DNA of 32,243 nt from an uncultured Gammaproteobacteria bacterium (GTDB lineage Bacteria; Pseudomonadota; Gammaproteobacteria; Pseudomonadales; Pseudohongiellaceae): contig CAINTJ010000123.1 of assembly GCA_903853385.1 (NCBI GenBank), positions 1 to 32,243 on the forward strand, given 5' to 3'. Below, one piece after another: positions 29,963-32,243 of the stretch. The notes under the pieces are model-generated. The model saw nothing but the letters and a program-made list of their open reading frames with translations. It did no database searches and was not told the origin of the DNA. Position numbers and translations under genes: made by a program. Numbering within the stretch: the stretch's first letter is position 1; each line of letters opens with the position of its first letter.

Positions 29963-30736
29963 ATGAAAACTGCTTTGCTTGCCTTTTCTGCACTGACGCT
30001 GGCGGTGGCCGCCACCACCTTGCTGGCACAACCGAAGCCAGCGCGCACAGTCTACCCGGCCAACGCCGAGCACGTGAGTTATGCCGAGATTGACCAACTG
30101 CCTGACTGGCGCGGCATCTGGCAGCCCAACATCGGCAAGATCGGTGGCGACCAGCCGGTATTGCTCGGTAAATACAAAAAGCACTATGAAGAAGAGCGCG
30201 CCAAGGTCGCCGCCAATCCCCATTACGAAATTCCCGAGAAGACCAACAACTGCGAACCCACTGGCATGCCCTACATGATGGTAATGCCCTACAGTCTCGA
30301 ATTCCTGTTCACGCCCGGCAAAATCGTGGTCAATCAGGAAGCTTTGATGATGGTGCGGCGCATTTACACCGATGGCCGCAAGTTGCCGGCTGCCAAAGAT
30401 ATCGACCCCAATTATTTCGGCAACTCAGTGGGCCACTGGGAAGGCCAGACCCTGGTGGTCGATACCGTAGGCACCCGGCCAGGCCAGCGTCTGGGTGAAG
30501 TGGGCATCACCAACAGCGACAAACTCAAGATCAACGAGCGCATCTATCTCGACAAGGACAACAAAGACTTGCTGCATCTCGACTTCACCTTTGTGGATCC
30601 CGATGTGCTGGGTCAGCCCTGGCATCGCACCCACACCTTCCGCCGTGATCGTGGCTGGGACATCCTGGAGTACGTGTGCGAAGAGAATAACCGGCATCCG
30701 ATCGATGCCAACGGCCAAACCCAGGCGGCGTTCTAA
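29963..30736 (+). CDS. Conserved exported protein of unknown function, partner of DUF6152
   Basis: A 257-residue protein with a Sec signal peptide (MKTALLAFSALTLAVAATTLLA, cleavage near 22). I recognise the pattern from a widespread family that often sits beside DUF6152 genes, but know no function. Conserved-looking segments are LPDWRGIWQP (46-55), NNCEPTGMPYMMVMP (95-109), RRIYTDGRKLP (132-142), SVGHWEGQTLVVDTVG (155-170), INERIYL (190-196) and EYVCEENNRH (236-245). Cys97 and Cys239 could pair. Two adjacent ATGs (29960, 29963) follow GGGAG. The second is better spaced and was chosen. The ssrA promoter starts about 75 nt downstream, with no clear terminator between. Confidence 0.85.
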   Translation: MKTALLAFSALTLAVAATTLLAQPKPARTVYPANAEHVSYAEIDQLPDWRGIWQPNIGKIGGDQPVLLGKYKKHYEEERAKVAANPHYEIPEKTNNCEPTGMPYMMVMPYSLEFLFTPGKIVVNQEALMMVRRIYTDGRKLPAAKDIDPNYFGNSVGHWEGQTLVVDTVGTRPGQRLGEVGITNSDKLKINERIYLDKDNKDLLHLDFTFVDPDVLGQPWHRTHTFRRDRGWDILEYVCEENNRHPIDANGQTQAAF

Positions 30737-30811
30737 GCCGCGTCGCCGGTCGCCTACCTGAACAGTAGCTGAGACAGCCTCCGCTTTAGCCAAAGCCCGA
30801 GCACTGCGCTG

Positions 30812-30820
30812 TGGTAGAAT
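30812..30820 (+). promoter_or_regulatory. Extended -10 promoter of ssrA
   Basis: TGGTAGAAT is an extended -10 element (TGn plus TAGAAT, 5 of 6) ending 13 nt before the mature 5' end of the tmRNA. No good -35 hexamer is visible at 17 nt, which is tolerated by extended -10 promoters. Confidence 0.55.
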
Positions 30821-30833
30821 GGCGTTTCCAAAG

Positions 30834-31191
30834 GGGGGCGCTCTGGATTCGACGCCGGTCACAAAACCCGCGGTGCATGTCGAGAGGGTATGAACTCTCG
30901 TAAATCCATTCATGCAACTTAATAGTTGCCAACGACGAAACGTACGCTTTAGCAGCCTAAGGGCCGCTAACGATTGGCCCGGGATGCCTGTAAACCGGTG
31001 AGTATCAATCGTCATATAGAACAGGATCGCGGCAAAGGTGCGCCTGGCATCAAGTCGCTAAAACTACCGGGCTCACTCTTCTCGCCCTGCCCGTCGGGCC
31101 GTGAAGGGCTAACTCAATTGACGACGCTAAACATGTAGATCCAAAGGCAGCGTACTGGCGGACGGGGGTTCAATTCCCCCCGCCTCCACCA
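30834..31191 (+). ncRNA. ssrA: Transfer-messenger RNA (tmRNA)
   Basis: The 358-nt RNA rescues stalled ribosomes together with SmpB. The tRNA-like ends pair as GGGGGCG (30834-30840) with CGCCTCC before discriminator A and encoded CCA (ending 31191), including the G3:U70 pair that specifies alanine. The T arm is GGGGG-TTCAATT-CCCCC. The resume codon GCC is at 30928-30930 and the tag reads ANDETYALAA, then TAA (30958-30960). The E. coli tag is ANDENYALAA. The 5' region CTCTGGATTCGACG is the usual tmRNA D-arm segment. The integrase gene begins 164 bp after its 3' end. Confidence 0.97.
31171..31191 (+). other. Probable attL core at the ssrA 3' end
   Basis: A P4-type integrase gene starts 164 bp beyond the tmRNA CCA in the same orientation, and such integrases typically recombine within the 3' end of a tRNA or ssrA gene. 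The T-arm/acceptor 3' strand up to CCA is therefore the likely crossover region, restored intact by the island. The exact limits cannot be set without the distal repeat (attR), which lies outside the window. Confidence 0.55.
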
Positions 31192-31207
31192 TTTGACCAT
31201 CCAATAG

Positions 31208-31276
31208 CGTCCAAGGACGGACGACAAGCCTCACAAAAATCCTTATAAATCAATAAATAACCGTCCAGCAGCGTCC
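31208..31276. repeat. Cluster of CGTCC/GGACG pentamers beside attL
   Basis: CGTCC occurs at 31208-31212, 31262-31266 and 31272-31276, and its complement GGACG at 31215-31219 and 31219-31223: five copies in 69 bp. The first two form an inverted pair with a 2-nt centre. They lie between attL and the integrase gene, where arm-type integrase or excisionase sites are expected. Function is inferred from position. Confidence 0.45.
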
Positions 31277-31306
31277 GGCGGTGTCTTACAGCATCCTAGA
31301 TTTTAT

Positions 31307-31351
31307 GTAACACCACATGTAACATTGGCGGCCTGATTTTTCTGGTGTTAC
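31307..31351. promoter_or_regulatory. 9-bp inverted repeat before the integrase gene
   Basis: GTAACACCA (31307-31315) and TGGTGTTAC (31343-31351) are perfectly inverted with a 27-nt spacer. The right arm ends 4 nt before the integrase ATG. The left arm is part of a direct repeat of ATGTAACA (31305-31312 and 31317-31324). Binding here could repress the integrase promoter or block its ribosome-binding region. Confidence 0.45.
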
Positions 31352-31355
31352 TAAA

Positions 31356-32243
31356 ATGGCTAGAACCACCAAACCCCTCACTGATACAGAAATCAAACTG
31401 GCAAAGCCCAAGGCAAAGGAATACAACTTGGCTGACGGCAATGGCCTGTACCTCCGAGTTAAGCCGAACGGCACCAAATTCTGGCTGTTCAATTACAGCC
31501 GACCCTACACCCGCAAGCGGGCAAACCTCAGCTTCGGAGAGTATCCAGGCCTTCCTCTTGTTAAAGCTCGCCAGAAACGACAAGAGTGCCTTGAGCTCCT
31601 TGCACAGGACATCGACCCACAAACACACCGCAATGACCAAAAGCGTCTTAAGGTCGAAGCCCTGGGCAACACCTTTGAAGCAGTGACCAGAGAATGGTTC
31701 GAAGTCAAACGCACAAAGATCACCGAGCAGCATGCGATCGAAACGTTTAGATCGTTGGAATTGCATCTCTTCCCCAAGCTTGGTCCTTTACCAGTTAACG
31801 CTATCAAAGCAAGGGAAGTAATTGCCGTACTGAAACCAATTTCAGCCAAAGGTTCTTTAGAGACGGTGAAACGGCTATGTCAGCGACTTAATGAAGTCAT
31901 GGTGTACAGCGTGAACACAGGACTGATTGACGCAAATCCACTGGCGGGGATCAGCAAAGCTTTTGAGGCTCCTGAAAAGACACACCTGCCAACATTAAGG
32001 CCTGATCGCCTCTCTGAACTTATTCAGACTATCGCCAATGCAAGCATCAAGCGGACCACGCGCTGCCTGATTGAATGGCAATTACATACGATGGTGCGCC
32101 CTGGCGAGGCTGCCGGCACACGCTGGGATGAAATCGACCTCATCAAAAAGCTGTGGACTATTCCTGCCGAACGCATGAAGAAAAAGCGGCAGCACATTGT
32201 TCCACTCTCACCGCAGGCATTACAACTTCTTGAAATTATGAAA
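31356..32243 (+). CDS. P4-type tyrosine recombinase (island integrase), 3'-truncated by the window
   Basis: The frame is open from the ATG at 31356 to the window end: 296 codons with no stop. The N-terminal part (about 5-90; LTDTEIKLAKPKAKEYNLAD, then GLYLRVKPNGTKFWLF and LSFGEYPGLPLVKARQ) is the DUF4102 arm-binding domain of P4-like integrases. The core-binding domain (about 105-205) and start of the catalytic domain follow, including the first catalytic Arg in MVRPGEAAGTRWDEID (about 248-263). The remaining catalytic residues (HxxR, H/W, Tyr) lie outside, so activity cannot be judged. It looks less GC-rich than the housekeeping genes, consistent with transfer. Position and orientation downstream of ssrA are typical of islands integrated there. 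Confidence 0.92.
   Translation, partial: MARTTKPLTDTEIKLAKPKAKEYNLADGNGLYLRVKPNGTKFWLFNYSRPYTRKRANLSFGEYPGLPLVKARQKRQECLELLAQDIDPQTHRNDQKRLKVEALGNTFEAVTREWFEVKRTKITEQHAIETFRSLELHLFPKLGPLPVNAIKAREVIAVLKPISAKGSLETVKRLCQRLNEVMVYSVNTGLIDANPLAGISKAFEAPEKTHLPTLRPDRLSELIQTIANASIKRTTRCLIEWQLHTMVRPGEAAGTRWDEIDLIKKLWTIPAERMKKKRQHIVPLSPQALQLLEIMK

Noticed and set aside
31356-32243. Integrase as a pseudogene because no stop codon or catalytic Tyr is visible
   Set aside because: The frame is intact and simply continues past the window edge; truncation is an artefact of the window.

Overview
The window is a chromosomal segment from a gammaproteobacterium. Gene content and order match the Pseudomonas-type housekeeping neighbourhood: infB-nusA-rimP, tRNA-fMet, tRNA-Leu, secG-tpiA-glmM-folP-ftsH-rlmE, then yhbY/greA-carB-carA-dapB-dnaJ-dnaK-grpE/recN/fur/bamE/rnfH-ratA/smpB. 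tpiA lies between glmM and secG, as in Pseudomonas and unlike E. coli. Individual proteins align by eye with E. coli and Pseudomonas homologues over nearly full length. I cannot name a genus. The accessory genes near the right end suggest an environmental lineage related to Pseudomonadales/Cellvibrionales.

Layout. Positions 1-9347 are almost all on the minus strand: translation and transcription factors (infB, nusA, rimP), two tRNAs, the preprotein translocase subunit secG, metabolic genes (tpiA, glmM, folP), the membrane protease ftsH and the rRNA methylase rlmE. yhbY (+) is divergent from rlmE and convergent with greA. Positions 9752-19965 are again minus: greA, carB, carA, a strong terminator, dapB, dnaJ, dnaK and grpE. 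A near-perfect sigma-32 promoter precedes grpE. recN (+) diverges from it behind a LexA-type box and meets fur (-) with overlapping stop codons. bamE (+), rnfH-ratA (-) and smpB (+) follow.

Between smpB and ssrA (tmRNA) lies a 6.6-kb accessory module. One arm is a minus-strand operon encoding an ankyrin-repeat protein, a DUF1587/1595/1592/1588/1585 protein with two CxxCH haem motifs, and a DUF1552 protein with a Tat signal. These are joined by an ATGA overlap and a 3-nt gap. The divergent arm is DUF6152 plus a conserved secreted protein of unknown function. All five predicted proteins carry export signals, so this looks like one periplasmic system of unknown function and is the best candidate here for an undescribed system.

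Right end. ssrA (tag ANDETYALAA) is followed by a P4-type tyrosine integrase that runs off the window, marking the left junction of a genomic island integrated at the 3' end of ssrA. Other points to check are a highly structured dnaK-dnaJ spacer bounded by long inverted repeats, a hairpin-rich rimP-nusA leader with an attenuator-like element, an initiator tRNA with a U1:U72 mismatch, and a threefold perfect 12-bp repeat in dnaJ encoding GDIF units.
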